From NCBI GenBank assembly GCA_015061005.1, contig SUXJ01000006.1, positions 1 through 64,000 on the forward strand: DNA of 64,000 bases. Direction: 5' to 3'. The notes under the pieces are model-generated. The model ran no database searches. It saw only the letters and a program-made list of their open reading frames with translations, and was not told where the DNA came from. The translations under genes were made by a program, and so were the position numbers. The stretch comes from Bacteroidales bacterium (GTDB lineage Bacteria > Bacteroidota > Bacteroidia > Bacteroidales > Muribaculaceae). This document shows, piece by piece, positions 26,015 through 39,955 of the stretch (the first letter of the stretch is position 1; each line of letters opens with the position of its first letter).

Positions 26015-28098
26015 AGAAGGCTTTACTGATTTGTTTTGCCGCAGCAGTCGGTTTCTCGGCAAATGCCGAACGCGACATTCGCTTTTTCATGAATAGCGGA
26101 GAAACAAAGTGCATCGCCGTGAGCAGAGTTGACAGTATCATATTCGATGAAGCAAATGACTTGATGCAAATTGCTCATTCGGGAAAATTTGACAACATAG
26201 AGCTCACTCTTCTCGACAGCATTCAATACGGCACATTGCCCACCGGCGTTTTCGTAACTTATGCTGCCGAAAAAGCTACCGTGCTAAACCCCTTTGCATT
26301 CGATGGTGTCAGTATCGACATTGAGGGAGCTGACGTTTGCGTAACCTCCGCTCTGACCGAAGAAGCGGAATATCACCTTGCCGGAAGCAGTAATAGTGGC
26401 TCCTTTAAACTATATGGCTCCAAGAAATACGAACTTCACCTCAATGGCCTGACTCTCGCCAACGACAATGGCGCAGCCATAAACATACAGTGCGGAAAAC
26501 GCGGACAAATTTTTCTCACTGACGGAACCATTAATCAACTATCCGATGCCGCATCTTACGATGTTATCACCGAAGAAGACCAAAAAGGCACCCTCTTCAG
26601 TGAAGGACAGCTGATATTCATGGGCAATGGGGCGCTCACCGTGACCGGACTATACAAACACGCCATTTGCAGCGACGATTACATTGCAGTCCGAAGCGGA
26701 ACAATAAAAGTTGAAAACGCCGCCGGCGATGCTCTGCACGCAAATGATTCCATAATGGTTCATGGGGGATACTTGTCCCTATCCGCCGCCGATGACGTTA
26801 TTGACTGCGAGGGTATTATCGCCATTAACGCAGGATCGGTGGAAATTCAAGCATCAGCAGACTCCTCTAAAGGAATAAAAAGCGACTCCGAAGTCCTGCT
26901 CGCAGGTGGGGAAACGACAATCTCAATGAGCGGAAACGCAGCCCTCGATGCTGACGGTGAGTTATCATATTGCACCGCAATCAAAACCGGAGCCCATTAT
27001 CGCCAGACCGGAGGCAACCTGACCATAAACGCCAATGGTATCGGAGGACAAGGTGTATCAGCCGATAGCACCCTTACAGTAATCGGCGGAAAACTAAACA
27101 TCACAATTGCCGGAACCGGGTCCTCATACACCTCCTCGTCCGGCACTACCGATTACTATTCAGTAAAAGCCCTAAAAAGCGATGGCCCTATGAACCTCCT
27201 TTCCGGAGAAATTGATTGTAAAGCCTCGGGCAACGGCGGAAAATGCATCGTGGCCGACGGATTACTCACCATAGGCTCTGCCGATGCTGGTCCCACCCTG
27301 ACAGCTATAACCGAGGGCTCGGCTCTCTCCTCTTCTTCCAATAGCAATCAAGGAAACAACAATCGACCCGGAGGTGGCGGTGGGAATCGGCCCGGAGGAG
27401 GAAACATGGGTGGAGACAGCGGATTCAACGCCGCGCCTAAAGCAATCAAAGGAGCTACCGACGTCATAATTAACAACGGAACCATATATGTCAAAACCCA
27501 AGCCGACGGAGGCGAGGGCATTGAAAGCAAAGCAAATATGACCATCAATGGTGGCAACATCGAATGTGCCACATACGACGACGGAATTAACGCTGCTGCT
27601 TCTCTAACCATAATCGCTGGCGCGGTTTACTGTCACGCAACAAACAATGACGCAATCGACTCAAACGGCAGCATTGCCATTCATGGAGGCATTATTCTCG
27701 CATCTGGCTCATCTGCCCCCGAGGAAGGATTTGACTGCGACCAAAATACGTTTATCATCGATGGCGGCACTCTAATCGGAACCGGAGGGGCAACAAGTTC
27801 ACCAACTTCGGCTTCACAGCGCTACGCAACCCTGTCTTCAGTAACCGTATCTAATGGAAAATATCTATCAATAACAGATAGCAGCGGAAATGTTATATGC
27901 TCATATCGTTGCCCCAACACCATTAACAGTGCAACGGTTCTGCTGAGTTCCCCGATGTTTGATAACAGCACCCACTCGCTGCTTTACAACGTCACCTCCC
28001 TGTCCTCTCCCGAAAACACGCTCTTTGACGGCGTATTCTCCACGGGAGGCACCACCTCCGGCGGATCCTCCAAATCATTCACGCCATCAACGCGCTAA
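26011..28098 (+). CDS. secreted carbohydrate-binding beta-helix-like protein (Cthe_2159/DUF4353-like)
   Basis: This 695-residue protein has a signal peptide (1-19) and an N-terminal SRVDSIIFDEANDLMQI module related to the preceding protein. From about residue 100 to 600 it is a run of short strand-turn repeats with motifs such as IINNGTIYVKTQADGGEGIESKAN, typical of the Cthe_2159-type right-handed beta-helix that binds acidic polysaccharides and calcium. A Gly/Asn/Pro-rich linker (about 445-470) splits the helix. Repeated D-G-I-N/D-A-I-D segments may bind calcium. No type IX signal is seen at the C-terminus, so its anchoring is unclear. The likely role is binding polysaccharide or building a surface layer. 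No catalytic residues were recognised. Confidence 0.75.
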   Translation: MKKALLICFAAAVGFSANAERDIRFFMNSGETKCIAVSRVDSIIFDEANDLMQIAHSGKFDNIELTLLDSIQYGTLPTGVFVTYAAEKATVLNPFAFDGVSIDIEGADVCVTSALTEEAEYHLAGSSNSGSFKLYGSKKYELHLNGLTLANDNGAAINIQCGKRGQIFLTDGTINQLSDAASYDVITEEDQKGTLFSEGQLIFMGNGALTVTGLYKHAICSDDYIAVRSGTIKVENAAGDALHANDSIMVHGGYLSLSAADDVIDCEGIIAINAGSVEIQASADSSKGIKSDSEVLLAGGETTISMSGNAALDADGELSYCTAIKTGAHYRQTGGNLTINANGIGGQGVSADSTLTVIGGKLNITIAGTGSSYTSSSGTTDYYSVKALKSDGPMNLLSGEIDCKASGNGGKCIVADGLLTIGSADAGPTLTAITEGSALSSSSNSNQGNNNRPGGGGGNRPGGGNMGGDSGFNAAPKAIKGATDVIINNGTIYVKTQADGGEGIESKANMTINGGNIECATYDDGINAAASLTIIAGAVYCHATNNDAIDSNGSIAIHGGIILASGSSAPEEGFDCDQNTFIIDGGTLIGTGGATSSPTSASQRYATLSSVTVSNGKYLSITDSSGNVICSYRCPNTINSATVLLSSPMFDNSTHSLLYNVTSLSSPENTLFDGVFSTGGTTSGGSSKSFTPSTR

Positions 28099-28121
28099 GA
28101 ACCTTTTGCTCGCACCCTTAC

Positions 28122-28544
28122 TTATTCCCAAGTCAAGGTGCGAGTGCCGTCTTCGTTAACCGTGATTTTAACGTCAATAGTATCGCCCGGAAGGAGCGGA
28201 TCGATAATATCGGGCCACTCTATCAAGCATAGTGCTCCGCAATCAAGATAATCCTCTATACCCATATCAACGGCCTCCTCAAGCGACTCTAAACGATACA
28301 AGTCAAAATGATATATCAGTTCGGCTGTCGTGTCGGATCTATACTCATTTATCAATGCAAACGTCGGGCTGGTCGTAGCATCGGTAATTACGCCGAGTTC
28401 CGCACACAGCGCATTGATAAACGTGGTCTTTCCTGCACCCATTTCCGCATGAAAGGCAACTACGGTACGATCGCCCATATCGGCAATAAATGCCCTTGCG
28501 GCTTCGGGAAGTTCTTCGAGTGATTTAATGGTGAGGCTGTTCAT
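28122..28544 (-). CDS. tsaE: tRNA threonylcarbamoyladenosine biosynthesis ATPase TsaE
   Basis: This 140-residue P-loop ATPase is needed for the universal t6A37 modification of ANN-decoding tRNAs, working with TsaB, TsaC and TsaD. The Walker A is AEMGAGKT (33-40). [10 protein letters not shown] and [13 protein letters not shown] are signature segments, and CLIEWPD lies near the end. Length is typical. It is the last gene of a leftward operon with the aminotransferase and dehydratase, 10 nt behind the former. Confidence 0.95.
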   Translation of the reverse strand: MNSLTIKSLEELPEAARAFIADMGDRTVVAFHAEMGAGKTTFINALCAELGVITDATTSPTFALINEYRSDTTAELIYHFDLYRLESLEEAVDMGIEDYLDCGALCLIEWPDIIDPLLPGDTIDVKITVNEDGTRTLTWE

Positions 28545-28554
28545 ATTTTCGTAA

Positions 28555-29807
28555 TTAATTTATAGAATCTAAGATTGAGTTAACAATAAACTTCTGGTCA
28601 TCGGGAGCAATATCCGGACCGGACGGCAAGCACAATCCGCGCTCAAACAGGGTCTCGGCAGTGCCGCTGACATACGCGGGACACTCGGCAAAAACCGGCT
28701 GACGGTGCATCGGCTTCCATAGCGGTCGTGTTTCTATATTCAGACGGCTGAGGCGCAAACGCAGTGCTTCCACATCGACCGACGGCTCACATGTGCTGTG
28801 AACGTCCGACGCCTGACGTGTAACGGCTGCCGCACCGCCAACTGCATTCTCAGTCGGCTGCACATAAGCATCTTCTCGACCTTTTATGCTCAGTTCCCTG
28901 CTGAGCAAAATCGTTGAGAGCCAAAAATTGGCATCATACTTCTCCGTCGGATTGCCCGAAAGCATGATTCTCGGCTCCGAAGCAAAAAGTTCGCCATATA
29001 TTTCATGAACACGCCGATGGTGCTCCAGATGTTGATTCAAAACGGTCATTTGACCCAGTCCTATACATGCCGAGATGTTGCTCAACCTATAATTATAGCC
29101 GACTTCCGTATGATGATAATACGGGTAACCGTCGCGCGCCTGAGTGGCATAATAAATCACGCGCCGGCGCGTCGCTTCGTCGGGAACAATCAGTGCTCCG
29201 CCGCCCGAGGTCGTTATCATCTTATTGCCGTTAAACGAAAGCACCCCGAAATCGCCAAACGTACCGGCGGCTTGTCCGCCATAGTTCGACCCGAAGGCTT
29301 CCGCGGCATCTTCTATCACCGGAATGGCATACTTGTCTGCCACTGCGCGAATTTCCTCTACTTGCGCCGGCATCCCGTAAAGATGCACTATTATTATAGC
29401 CTTGGGCTTGCGATTTGTTAGCGATATGCGCTCGGAAATAGCTCTGTCAAGCAGCGAGGGATCAATGTTCCATGTAACGTTCTCGCTATCAACAAACACC
29501 GGAGTGGCTCCAACGTATCTGACCGGATTACACGATGCCGCAAATGTCATCGACTGACAGATTACTTCATCGCCCGGGCCCACTCCGCAAGCCACCAGCG
29601 CAAGGTGCAATGCCGCGGTGCCGGCACTGAGGGCAACAACCCTCTTTCCCGTTCCTTCCAACCCGAGAAATTCTTCCAAGGCTCGCTCAAATGCATCGAC
29701 GTGAGGTCCCATAGGCACCGCCCAATTGCCCCTCATCGCTTCTTCGATGAATTTCATCTCATTGCCGCTCATGTGGGGCATACAAAGTAGCAATCGGCGA
29801 TTATTTG

Positions 29808-29811
<4 letters not shown>
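28555..29811 (-). CDS. DegT/DnrJ/EryC1/StrS sugar aminotransferase
   Basis: This 418-residue PLP enzyme aminates a 4-keto (or 3-keto) nucleotide sugar. The PLP Lys is 197 in [14 protein letters not shown], and Asp168 in EDAAEA holds the pyridine nitrogen. [15 protein letters not shown] near residue 355 is typical of PglE/LegC-type enzymes. An insertion of about 40 residues (about 300-340, [14 protein letters not shown]) is longer than in proteobacterial relatives but is seen in Bacteroidales members. The adjoining gene makes a 4,6-dehydratase, so the pair probably makes a UDP-4-amino-4,6-dideoxy sugar for surface glycan. ATGA overlap with that gene. Confidence 0.9.
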
Positions 29812-34861
<5,050 letters not shown>

Positions 34862-34884
34862 AAAAACACCCACATACTCCCCCA

Positions 34885-34921
34885 AAAAGTGGCTCGCCCA
34901 ACCCGGCAAGCCACTTTTTTT
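34885..34921 (+). terminator. beta-galactosidase terminator
   Basis: AAAGTGGCT and AGCCACTTT (with inner GC pairs) form a stem followed by a T run ending at 34921. Confidence 0.85.
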
Positions 34922-34966
34922 ACCCTCTCTCACGAAAATCTACGCTTTTCCCCTCCGCTCTCTCCC

Positions 34967-34974
34967 TACCTTTG
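34967..34974 (+). promoter_or_regulatory. -7 box before the repeat-rich island
   Basis: TACCTTTG matches the consensus and lies about 60 nt before the ATG at 35035. It suggests that the island is transcribed. Confidence 0.4.
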
Positions 34975-34980
34975 CAAAAA

Positions 34981-35016
34981 ATATAAGCAACATAAGCCAC
35001 ATAAGTTACATAAAAT
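34981..35016. repeat. 9-nt periodic repeat array 1
   Basis: Four consecutive 9-nt units follow N-Y-ATAA-NNN (ATATAAGCA, ACATAAGCC, ACATAAGTT, ACATAAAAT). Related arrays lie at 35531-35584 and 35712-35747. Confidence 0.7.
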
Positions 35017-35034
35017 CCTCCACTCTCCACTAAC

Positions 35035-35649
35035 ATGCACACCGCCTGCTTCCGCCGATTTATCCGCCGCACGCTCTCCCTCCGAGAACGTGCTTGCATC
35101 GAAAGCCTCGAACGCCAACGTCAGCGCTCAGGCCGTGTCCGCGCTCTCATAAACGACCCCTCAGGCTCTCTCACCCGCGTCCTCCTCGAATACCTTAGCT
35201 GGCACCAAGCCCGCTTAACCCAACGCTCCGCCGTCATAATCTCTCCTCAAAAAATATCAACCCGACTGAGAGCAAAAACGCTCACCCACAGAAGATTCCC
35301 CTCACTGCGAGGCTACTGCCGACCCGTCGGCCAAATAATAATCTTCCAAGCCGACAAACTCAAACGCCTCGGCCAAGCAGTCGCCACCGTCGCACCACTC
35401 CTCTCCGGACGCGACACAATCCTACTCCTCGTCGGCGATATCCAACGCCTCAACCACCACTTCTCCCCCTCCTTCTACCAAACCCTCGACTCCTCAACAA
35501 AATACTCCCCTCCAAAACCTCGCCCCAAACCCATAAGCCACATAAGAAACATAAGTCACATAAAAAACATAACCCTCATAATCCTCCTACCCAAAAACTC
35601 GGCTGCCGAACCGCACCCAAAACCGGCACTCGCAGCCTTCCTCCTCTAA
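35035..35649 (+). CDS. Arg-rich hypothetical protein
   Basis: This open frame of 204 residues has no recognisable family. Residues 1-165 show fairly normal codon bias, with many CGC, CTC and CTT codons. They read as a basic, helix-rich protein (RRFIRRTLSLRERACIESLERQ) with a hydrophobic GRDTILLLVGDIQRL stretch near 125-140. The last 40 residues run through the 9-nt repeat array 2 and encode SHIRNISHIKNI, which looks like translated repeat, not protein design. It may be a real small gene whose true end lies earlier, or a decayed gene. A -7 box sits upstream. Confidence is low because no homolog is evident. Confidence 0.4.
   Translation: MHTACFRRFIRRTLSLRERACIESLERQRQRSGRVRALINDPSGSLTRVLLEYLSWHQARLTQRSAVIISPQKISTRLRAKTLTHRRFPSLRGYCRPVGQIIIFQADKLKRLGQAVATVAPLLSGRDTILLLVGDIQRLNHHFSPSFYQTLDSSTKYSPPKPRPKPISHIRNISHIKNITLIILLPKNSAAEPHPKPALAAFLL
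35531..35584. repeat. 9-nt periodic repeat array 2
   Basis: Six units: CCATAAGCC, ACATAAGAA, ACATAAGTC, ACATAAAAA, ACATAACCC, TCATAATCC. The 15-mer CATAAGCCACATAAG is identical to 34991-35005 in array 1. Confidence 0.75.
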
Positions 35650-35934
35650 GCGGCCCCGTCACCGCGACCCCACAAAGGCAAACCGACGGAAAGCGAGTCC
35701 GCTAATCCCCCTTATCTAAATTATAAATCTCATAAATATTATAAATCTTACCCCCGGGGAAAACCGAACTCGAGCGGAAGCCAAACCGCGGCACCCAAAC
35801 CAACAAATTAGGCTAAAGCTTGCGGCAAGAGTGCCCTCGCTCGAAAAAACATTGACGTACTGAAAAATGAGCGTGAATGATCCGTCCCGGTCATTCCAAA
35901 CACGCCACCGGGTAGACCGCGGTCGGCAAAAACT

Positions 35935-35990
35935 CAAGGGGGATTCAATCGCCGCAAGACGGGTACTCGCGCGCGATCGAGTCCCCCTTG
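35935..35990. repeat. 17-bp imperfect inverted repeat
   Basis: CAAGGGGGATTCAATCG faces CGATCGAGTCCCCCTTG across a 22-nt loop. As RNA on the plus strand it has 15 Watson-Crick pairs, one G-U and one mismatch. Confidence 0.75.
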
Positions 35991-36098
35991 CGCTTTCCAC
36001 TCTCCACCCTCCACTCCTCGCCCCACTAAAATTGCGCAATTAAACATAAAATATCTAAAAAACACTTCATTTCTGACTTAAAATTCGCATAAAATGCT

Positions 36099-36106
36099 TA
36101 CTTTTG
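36099..36106 (+). promoter_or_regulatory. -7 box of the double-SGNH gene
   Basis: TACTTTTG matches the consensus 32 nt before the ATG at 36138. The -33 element is unclear. Confidence 0.5.
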
Positions 36107-36137
36107 CGCATATTTGTACCTTGAATTTAATAACATA

Positions 36138-38840
36138 ATGAAAATGAAAAAACTTCTCTCAGTCGCAGTCTGCTTAGCAGTCGCGATCGGCGCTCTCGCC
36201 GACCAGCCCTTCCGCAATCACCGCTACGACTCATTCAAGGCAACACCGACCGAACCGGGTCAGATTGTTTTTGCGGGCAATTCTATCACAAATATGCACT
36301 CATGGTTCGAGGCATTTGGCTCGCATCAAGAAGTAATAGGCCGTGGCAACTCTGGCGGCTTCGCTTATGAGCTCCTCGACAACCTTGAAAACTTTATCGA
36401 CTCCAAGCCGGCTAAATTTTTCCTAATGATTGGCACTAATGACTTGGCATCAGGCCAAAGCGTAGATGTCACCGCTCGACGCATTCAAACTATCGTGCGC
36501 CGTGTTCGACTCGAATCGCCCGAAACCGAAGTGTATGTTCAGAGCATTTTGCCGCGCAGCCATAAACCGAAACCCGACTACGAAGAATGCAACACGGTCA
36601 TGCGCGATTGGATCGCTTCGCTCAACGACCCGAAAGTAACCTTTGTGAACCTCTCCGAAGTATGCGCCGGAGTCAACGGCAGCTCATGGTGGGCTTACGA
36701 CGGACTGCACCCACGTGCTGTAGGCTATGGAGCATGGACCAACGAAATCGAAGACTTGGTCGGCTATCCCTCGGTTTATCCCGACAACATCACTGACCAA
36801 AGCAACTCATGCGGTCTCTCCGGAGTCAGCGCATCTCGAGTTGAGCAATTCGCATTTTTCCCCACTATGGAAGGCGACGTGTTCTTCTTCGGCGACGAAC
36901 AAGTTCATGGAGGCGAATGGCACGAACTCCTACGCAGCCCGAAAATCAAAGACCGCGGACTGCTCTGGGGTTGGGGTGGCATCACTCTCGATAAAGCAAA
37001 AAACGTAGTGGCAAACTCCCTGAGCCTGCATGAAACCAAGCCTGCCAAGATATTCCTCTTCTACGGCATTGGCGGCACTAACGAAACGAACTATCGCGCA
37101 CTCGTCGATGCTGCCAAAAACGGCGCACCCGAAGCCAAAGTCTATATCGTCTCGCTCTCTCCCAGCTCTGACTCAAACACAAACTCCGCTCGCGTAACTT
37201 TCAATCAAAAGCTCCAAGAAATCGCTACCGAAAAGGGCGCAACCTACGTTGACGTTTATACGCCACTCGCCGAAAACGTTGCACAAAACATCATGCACAC
37301 AAACTATATCAGCGGACGCGGCTACGTCGTAATGGCAAACGCCTTGGCGCCATACCTTACCGAAGAGGGCGTGAACCCCGTCTCTCTTGCAGAATATGAC
37401 GCACTCTACGAACGTCGCACCGCGCGTACCATCATCGGTAACGCTTTGACCTCGGCCATGATGATGAACTACGGCTCGGAACTCGGCCAAATTGCCGACT
37501 CTCGACGCGAAGCAATCGAAGCCCTATTCCCGACGTTGATTAACGCAGTTAACGACCCGAATCTCACCGTAACTCAGGCTGAAGAAACTGTCGCCGAAAT
37601 CAATCAACTGATCGAGGCCTCCTATGCAGAGCTGAACATGCCCGAAGCATCTACTGAAGGAAATGACGTGTGGTACACTCTGACCTCTGCCCGTGGCACG
37701 GTTTCCACCCTCACCGTTTCCGGAGGCAAACTCGTGGGCGGAACAATGCCCGAAGGCCACAGTGACGGCACTAACATCTGGAAATTCGTAACCAAAACCG
37801 AAAACACTTTCGACATAATCAACGGCAACGGCCAATACCTCTCACCCAACGCCGCCCACAACACTCAACTTAGCGTAACCGCCTCCGCCCCGTCCGAAGG
37901 ATGGCAAATCAGCTACTCAACAGTAGTTCCGGGTGCTTATGTAATCTACACGTCTAACGCTCAGGTGAACCAAACCGAGCTCAACAATGCCGTTTACAAT
38001 TGGTTTGGAACCTCCACTCCCAACCGCGACGACCAAGGCTGCGCCTACTATATTTCGCTCTTTGGCGGCAACCTCGGCGAACCCGACCCCGTGGAAATTC
38101 CCGAGGCGGTATTGACCCTCACCAACACCAATTTCAATGGCACATTCCCCTACTGCTTGACCGCAGAAGAAGCCGCTAAAGTCTTTGCACTCGATAGCTA
38201 CACAATCGCCATTGACGTCACCATGAACGGAGACGTTGCCGGACGCGGTGCTTTCGTCTGCGCAGCCGACCCCTCCTGCGATGTCTTGACCGTAGGAACT
38301 CCAACCGACACTCCGTACTTCGCACTCGGACACAATGGGAACAAGATGTCGCACCTCGCTTCAAGCCGCTCCGGCGATATGTTCACGGCGTCAAATATTG
38401 CGCTCCCTGCAAACACAAACATGAAAATCGTATTCACCGCCAATAAAACCGCTGACGCAACCGGAACTCTCTGCTTCTACGGCAACGGCGTGTTGGACGT
38501 CGAGCGCGTTTATCCTTTGATCGGCTATGAACTCCCGGTATTCAGCGAAATGAAAGCCAACCACCCCAACGCTAACGTTTACATCGGCGGCGGCATGGCC
38601 GGCAATGCACCCTACGAGATTTGCGACGGCACTATCGCATCGGTGCAGTTCTTTGACTGCGCTCTGACCGCCGAACAAATTGCATCTATCAACTACACCG
38701 ACCTCGAAACCTCCGCAATCACTGAAGTTGAACGCCCGGAAAACACTTCTACCGACGTCTTTGACCTCCAAGGACGCAAAGTAATCAATCCCGGAGCCGG
38801 AATCTACATCGTTGGAGGCAAAAAAGTATTCCTACGATAA
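36138..38840 (+). CDS. secreted double SGNH-fold protein with LamG-like domain, type IX cargo
   Basis: This 900-residue protein has a signal peptide (1-21). SGNH domain 1 (about 40-210) has catalytic Ser49 in FAGNSIT, block II Asn in GRGNSGG, GTND (99-102) and Asp188-x2-His191 in DGLH, so it should be an active esterase. Domain 2 (about 235-410) keeps the fold (KPAKIFLFYGIGGTNETNY parallels KPAKFFLMIGTNDL), but Ser is replaced (FFGDEQ) and the DxxH is missing. A helical stretch (about 430-510), a beta-rich region and a LamG/sialidase-N-like domain (about 670-870) follow. The C-terminus VFDLQGRKV...GIYIVGGKKVFLR is a type IX sorting signal. A sugar O-acetylesterase on host or dietary glycans is likely. 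The start follows the ATG with the signal peptide. Confidence 0.85.
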   Translation: MKMKKLLSVAVCLAVAIGALADQPFRNHRYDSFKATPTEPGQIVFAGNSITNMHSWFEAFGSHQEVIGRGNSGGFAYELLDNLENFIDSKPAKFFLMIGTNDLASGQSVDVTARRIQTIVRRVRLESPETEVYVQSILPRSHKPKPDYEECNTVMRDWIASLNDPKVTFVNLSEVCAGVNGSSWWAYDGLHPRAVGYGAWTNEIEDLVGYPSVYPDNITDQSNSCGLSGVSASRVEQFAFFPTMEGDVFFFGDEQVHGGEWHELLRSPKIKDRGLLWGWGGITLDKAKNVVANSLSLHETKPAKIFLFYGIGGTNETNYRALVDAAKNGAPEAKVYIVSLSPSSDSNTNSARVTFNQKLQEIATEKGATYVDVYTPLAENVAQNIMHTNYISGRGYVVMANALAPYLTEEGVNPVSLAEYDALYERRTARTIIGNALTSAMMMNYGSELGQIADSRREAIEALFPTLINAVNDPNLTVTQAEETVAEINQLIEASYAELNMPEASTEGNDVWYTLTSARGTVSTLTVSGGKLVGGTMPEGHSDGTNIWKFVTKTENTFDIINGNGQYLSPNAAHNTQLSVTASAPSEGWQISYSTVVPGAYVIYTSNAQVNQTELNNAVYNWFGTSTPNRDDQGCAYYISLFGGNLGEPDPVEIPEAVLTLTNTNFNGTFPYCLTAEEAAKVFALDSYTIAIDVTMNGDVAGRGAFVCAADPSCDVLTVGTPTDTPYFALGHNGNKMSHLASSRSGDMFTASNIALPANTNMKIVFTANKTADATGTLCFYGNGVLDVERVYPLIGYELPVFSEMKANHPNANVYIGGGMAGNAPYEICDGTIASVQFFDCALTAEQIASINYTDLETSAITEVERPENTSTDVFDLQGRKVINPGAGIYIVGGKKVFLR

Positions 38841-38852
38841 ACCCCATTAACA

Positions 38853-39248
38853 GTGCTCACCGTTACCGTACTTTCATTTTCCTATCGCCGCGGATTGCCC
38901 GAAGACCCTTCGGGCAATGGCGGCGGTTTCGTTTTTGACTGTCGCGCCATCCACAACCCCGGGCGATATGAACCATACAAACAACTCGACGGACGCGACG
39001 CGCCCGTCAAAGTGTTCCTTGAAGACGACGGTGAAATACTGACGTTTCTCAATAGCTGCTACGCTTTGGTCGATGCATCGGTTTCGCGCTACATAAAGCG
39101 CGGATTCACCGACTTGCAAGTAGCATTTGGGTGCACCGGCGGTCAGCATCGCTCAGTATATTGCGCCGAGGCTCTTGCGCGCCACTTGCTCCAAAAATAC
39201 TCTTCCGCTGACTTGGCGGTAAATCTCTATCATCGAGAACGCAAATGA
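38853..39248 (+). CDS. stand-alone RapZ C-terminal domain protein
   Basis: The protein has 131 residues from a GTG start. It carries SFSYRRGLPEDPSGNGGG, FVFDCRAIHNPGR and VAFGCTGGQHRS (90-101), all hallmarks of the C-terminal domain of RapZ. That domain binds GlcNAc-6-phosphate and RNA in E. coli. The N-terminal kinase-like half of RapZ is absent, as is the AmgK-like kinase that Bacteroidales often fuse to this domain. The next gene encodes a MurU-like uridylyltransferase (ATGA overlap), pointing to amino-sugar or muropeptide recycling. No ATG exists between the upstream stop and the first motif. Confidence 0.85.
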   Translation: MLTVTVLSFSYRRGLPEDPSGNGGGFVFDCRAIHNPGRYEPYKQLDGRDAPVKVFLEDDGEILTFLNSCYALVDASVSRYIKRGFTDLQVAFGCTGGQHRSVYCAEALARHLLQKYSSADLAVNLYHRERK

Positions 39249-39955
39249 AAGCAATGGTCTTTGCGGCCGGAGAGGGCTCTCGCTTGCAGCCGCTAACGCT
39301 GACTCGCCCCAAAGCATTAATCGAAGTCGGAGGGCAGCCAATGCTCGCCCGCGTTCTCCGAGCCTTTCGCAGTGCCGAAGTAACCGACGTGGTGGTCAAC
39401 ACTCATTATCTCGCCGAACAAATCTCCGACTACTTGTCTGCCAACGATTTCGGAATGCGAGTATTCGTGACTCGGGAACACGCCCGACGACTTGAAACAG
39501 GAGGCGGACTCCTTGCGGCCCGTGACCTCCTCGATGACGGCGAGCCAATCTTGCTGCACAATGCGGACATTTGCACCGACCTCGACCTGTCGCGCCTGAC
39601 TCTTCGCGGCGATGCGACTCTGCTCGTCAGCGAACGCGAGTCATCGCGCCGCCTGATGTTCGATGCCGATATGCGACTCAGAGGTTGGATAAACGAGTCC
39701 TCCGGCGAAATCAAAGGCTCTCCGACCGACCTCCGACGTGCCTTTTCCGGAATTCACATTGTCAGCCCGTCAATATTCCCGGCACTCCAAAAATATTCCG
39801 AAACTATCGGCTCCGATGTCTTTTCACTTACGCCGTTTTACATGCAAATGGCAGACGAATTGGAAATATACGGCTCAGAACTCAGCGGATACCGCTGGTT
39901 CGACATTGGAAACCTTGAAAAACTCGCAGCGGCAGAAGCCGCTTTCACGCAATGA
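39245..39955 (+). CDS. MurU-like sugar-1-phosphate nucleotidyltransferase
   Basis: The protein has 236 residues. FAAGEGSRLQPLTLTRPKAL is the nucleotide-binding loop with the conserved Lys. LLHNADICTD carries the metal-binding Asp, and WFDIGNLEKLAAAE closes the fold. The closest described enzymes are MurU (MurNAc-1-P uridylyltransferase, cell-wall recycling) and mannose-1-P guanylyltransferases. The RapZ-domain partner favours the first. The sugar kinase that would feed it (AmgK) is not in this window. Overlaps the previous and next genes by 4 nt each. Confidence 0.85.
   Translation: MKAMVFAAGEGSRLQPLTLTRPKALIEVGGQPMLARVLRAFRSAEVTDVVVNTHYLAEQISDYLSANDFGMRVFVTREHARRLETGGGLLAARDLLDDGEPILLHNADICTDLDLSRLTLRGDATLLVSERESSRRLMFDADMRLRGWINESSGEIKGSPTDLRRAFSGIHIVSPSIFPALQKYSETIGSDVFSLTPFYMQMADELEIYGSELSGYRWFDIGNLEKLAAAEAAFTQ

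Larger units (their letters stand above)
35650..36113. other. structured gene-free region
   Basis: There is no convincing gene. It holds 9-nt array 3 (35712-35747: TTATAAATC, TCATAAATA, TTATAAATC after a diverged unit). It also holds a GC-rich part with several hairpins. The strongest pairs 35935-35951 with 35974-35990 over 17 positions (one mismatch, one G-U) around a 22-nt loop. CCCGGT and ACCGGG also pair near 35886-35912. CCACTCTCCAC at 35997-36007 repeats 35020-35030. A small structured RNA is possible. Confidence 0.45.

Noticed and set aside
34889-35152. 87-codon plus-strand frame
   Set aside because: It starts inside the beta-galactosidase terminator and translates the 9-nt repeats. 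The frame at 35035 has better codon bias.
34981-35747. CRISPR array
   Set aside because: The 9-nt units are far too short and have no unique spacers of 25-40 nt. No cas genes are near.
35716-36039. 107-codon minus-strand frame in the structured island
   Set aside because: Its last residues are translated repeat array 3, the middle is hairpin DNA, and no start signal or family was seen.
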